A program made the translations under genes and the position numbers. Below, one piece after another: positions 63,460 through 64,000 of a stretch of DNA of 64,000 nucleotides. Positions within the stretch are counted from its first letter, which is position 1. The number at the start of each line of letters is the position of its first letter. The notes under the pieces were generated by a model. It was not told where the DNA came from. It saw only the letters and a list, made by a program, of their open reading frames with translations, and searched no databases. Where the stretch lies: contig NZ_CP115543.1 of the NCBI RefSeq assembly GCF_031834615.1, positions 2,615,001-2,679,000 of the forward strand. Direction: 5' to 3'. Source of the DNA: Stenotrophomonas aracearum (GTDB lineage Bacteria; Pseudomonadota; Gammaproteobacteria; Xanthomonadales; Xanthomonadaceae).

Positions 63460-63954
63460 ATGAAGATCCAACTCATTGCTGCAGCTGCCATCGCGACCCT
63501 CGGCCTGGCCGGCTGCGCCACCTCGCCCGGCTATGGCGGGGGCGGCTACAACAGCGGTTACAACAACAGCGGCTACAACAACGGTGGCAACTACAACACC
63601 AACCGCTGCGCCGACTGCGGCATCGTGACCCGGATCAACCAGGTAGCCTCGGGCCGCAGCGCGCCGAGCGCGACCGGTGCGATCCTGGGCGGCATCGTGG
63701 GCGCGGTGGCCGGCCATGAGATCTCCGACCACACCGGCGGCAGCAAGGGCAACCAGAACGTCGCCGCCGCTGCAGGCGCCGTGGGTGGCGCGTTGGCCGG
63801 CAACCAGATCCAGAAGAACGTCACCAGCGACACCTTCGACATCACCGTGCGCATGGACGACGGCCGCACCGTGGTGGTCAACCAGCGCGACCTGGGCGGG
63901 ATCCGCGAGAACACCTACGTGCGCGTGGTCAACGGCCGGGTGGTCATCCGCTGA
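63460..63954 (+). CDS. SlyB-like glycine-zipper outer-membrane lipoprotein
   Basis: A protein of 164 residues. The signal peptide ends in the lipobox LAGC (cysteine 19). A segment rich in Gly, Tyr and Asn follows (NSGYNNSGYNNGGNYN, residues 30-47). A Cys-x2-Cys pair comes next (RCADCGIV). The glycine-zipper domain (SATGAILGGIVGAVAGHEI...AAGAVGGALAGNQI) and a final small domain (DITVRMDDGRTVVVNQRD) are typical of SlyB/Pcp lipoproteins. These stabilise the outer membrane and respond to Mg2+ limitation in enterics. GGAG lies eight bases before the ATG at 63460. The Asn/Tyr-rich spacer is unusual. Confidence 0.88.
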   Translation: MKIQLIAAAAIATLGLAGCATSPGYGGGGYNSGYNNSGYNNGGNYNTNRCADCGIVTRINQVASGRSAPSATGAILGGIVGAVAGHEISDHTGGSKGNQNVAAAAGAVGGALAGNQIQKNVTSDTFDITVRMDDGRTVVVNQRDLGGIRENTYVRVVNGRVVIR

Positions 63955-63983
63955 GGCCTGGCGTCCGGCCCCTGCTGGAAAGA

Positions 63984-64000
63984 AGAAGGCCCGCTTGCGC
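63984..64000 (+). terminator. Possible first arm of a terminator, cut by the window end
   Basis: GAAGGCCCGCTTGCGC after an A-rich stretch looks like the ascending arm and loop of a GC-rich terminator for the lipoprotein gene. The second arm is outside the window. Confidence 0.35.

Overview
The window is high-GC, gene-dense chromosomal DNA from a member of the Xanthomonadaceae, most likely Stenotrophomonas. Three things point there. The bacterial kynurenine pathway genes sit beside an orphan E1 dehydrogenase fusion. MetH is split into two proteins behind an ArsR-methyltransferase regulator. The intergenic spaces carry many GTAG-headed palindromes that match the SMAG repeats described in Stenotrophomonas maltophilia. 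I see no prophage, plasmid, integrative element, CRISPR array, rRNA or tRNA. Almost everything is housekeeping or envelope biology.

Layout. 1-8.5 kb (+): the end of asnS, two small unknown proteins, a PaiB-like flavin protein, carbonic anhydrase, three kynurenine-pathway genes (3-hydroxyanthranilate dioxygenase, kynU, kmo), sbcB and two DUF genes. 8.5-10.3 kb (-): a 5'-nucleotidase and NAD kinase. 10.9-21.0 kb: an NAD-dependent glutamate dehydrogenase (-) and a two-gene RND efflux pump (+). Both are broken by more than twenty small indels. Two near-identical 187-bp repeats flank this block, and no other gene in the window is frameshifted. 21.7-28.9 kb: acyl-CoA dehydrogenase (-), then the ArsR-methyltransferase regulator, split metH and an MFS transporter (+). 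28.9-35.1 kb (-): an acyltransferase/SGNH protein, DUF2058, SlyX, UDP-glucose dehydrogenase, an FKBP isomerase and a periplasmic glutathione peroxidase. 35.3-39.9 kb (+): a GntR/ABC-2 operon with a secreted GSGD-repeat protein and a lipoprotein, followed by a second lipoprotein. 40.5-47.2 kb: fumC (-), a CNNM/CBS membrane protein, purB, a RoxA-type ribosomal oxygenase and an unknown protein (+). 47.4-52.9 kb (+): the 2-oxoglutarate dehydrogenase operon sucA-sucB-lpdA. 53-62.8 kb: dnaB, an FMN reductase, asnB, the E1 alpha/beta fusion, a glycine-zipper protein and tcdA (all -), with a DUF6116-like gene and a TatD nuclease (+). The end holds a cytochrome c'-like protein and a SlyB-like lipoprotein (+).

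How the genes work together. Central carbon metabolism is represented by fumC and sucAB-lpdA. NAD supply is represented by the kynurenine branch towards quinolinate and by nadK. The SAM/methionine cycle is represented by the regulator plus split metH. Envelope homeostasis is represented by the GntR-ABC-adhesin-like operon, glycine-zipper proteins, the FKBP isomerase and the acyltransferase. The most useful observations are the confined indel cluster between direct repeats, several sharp candidate operators (23,025-23,056; 35,295-35,318; 16,188-16,203), a consensus DnaA box upstream of dnaB, and structurally odd proteins: a MetH N-domain insertion, an acidic tail on RoxA and the nine-fold GSGD repeat.

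All assignments come from reading the sequence and remembered family features. No database search was run.
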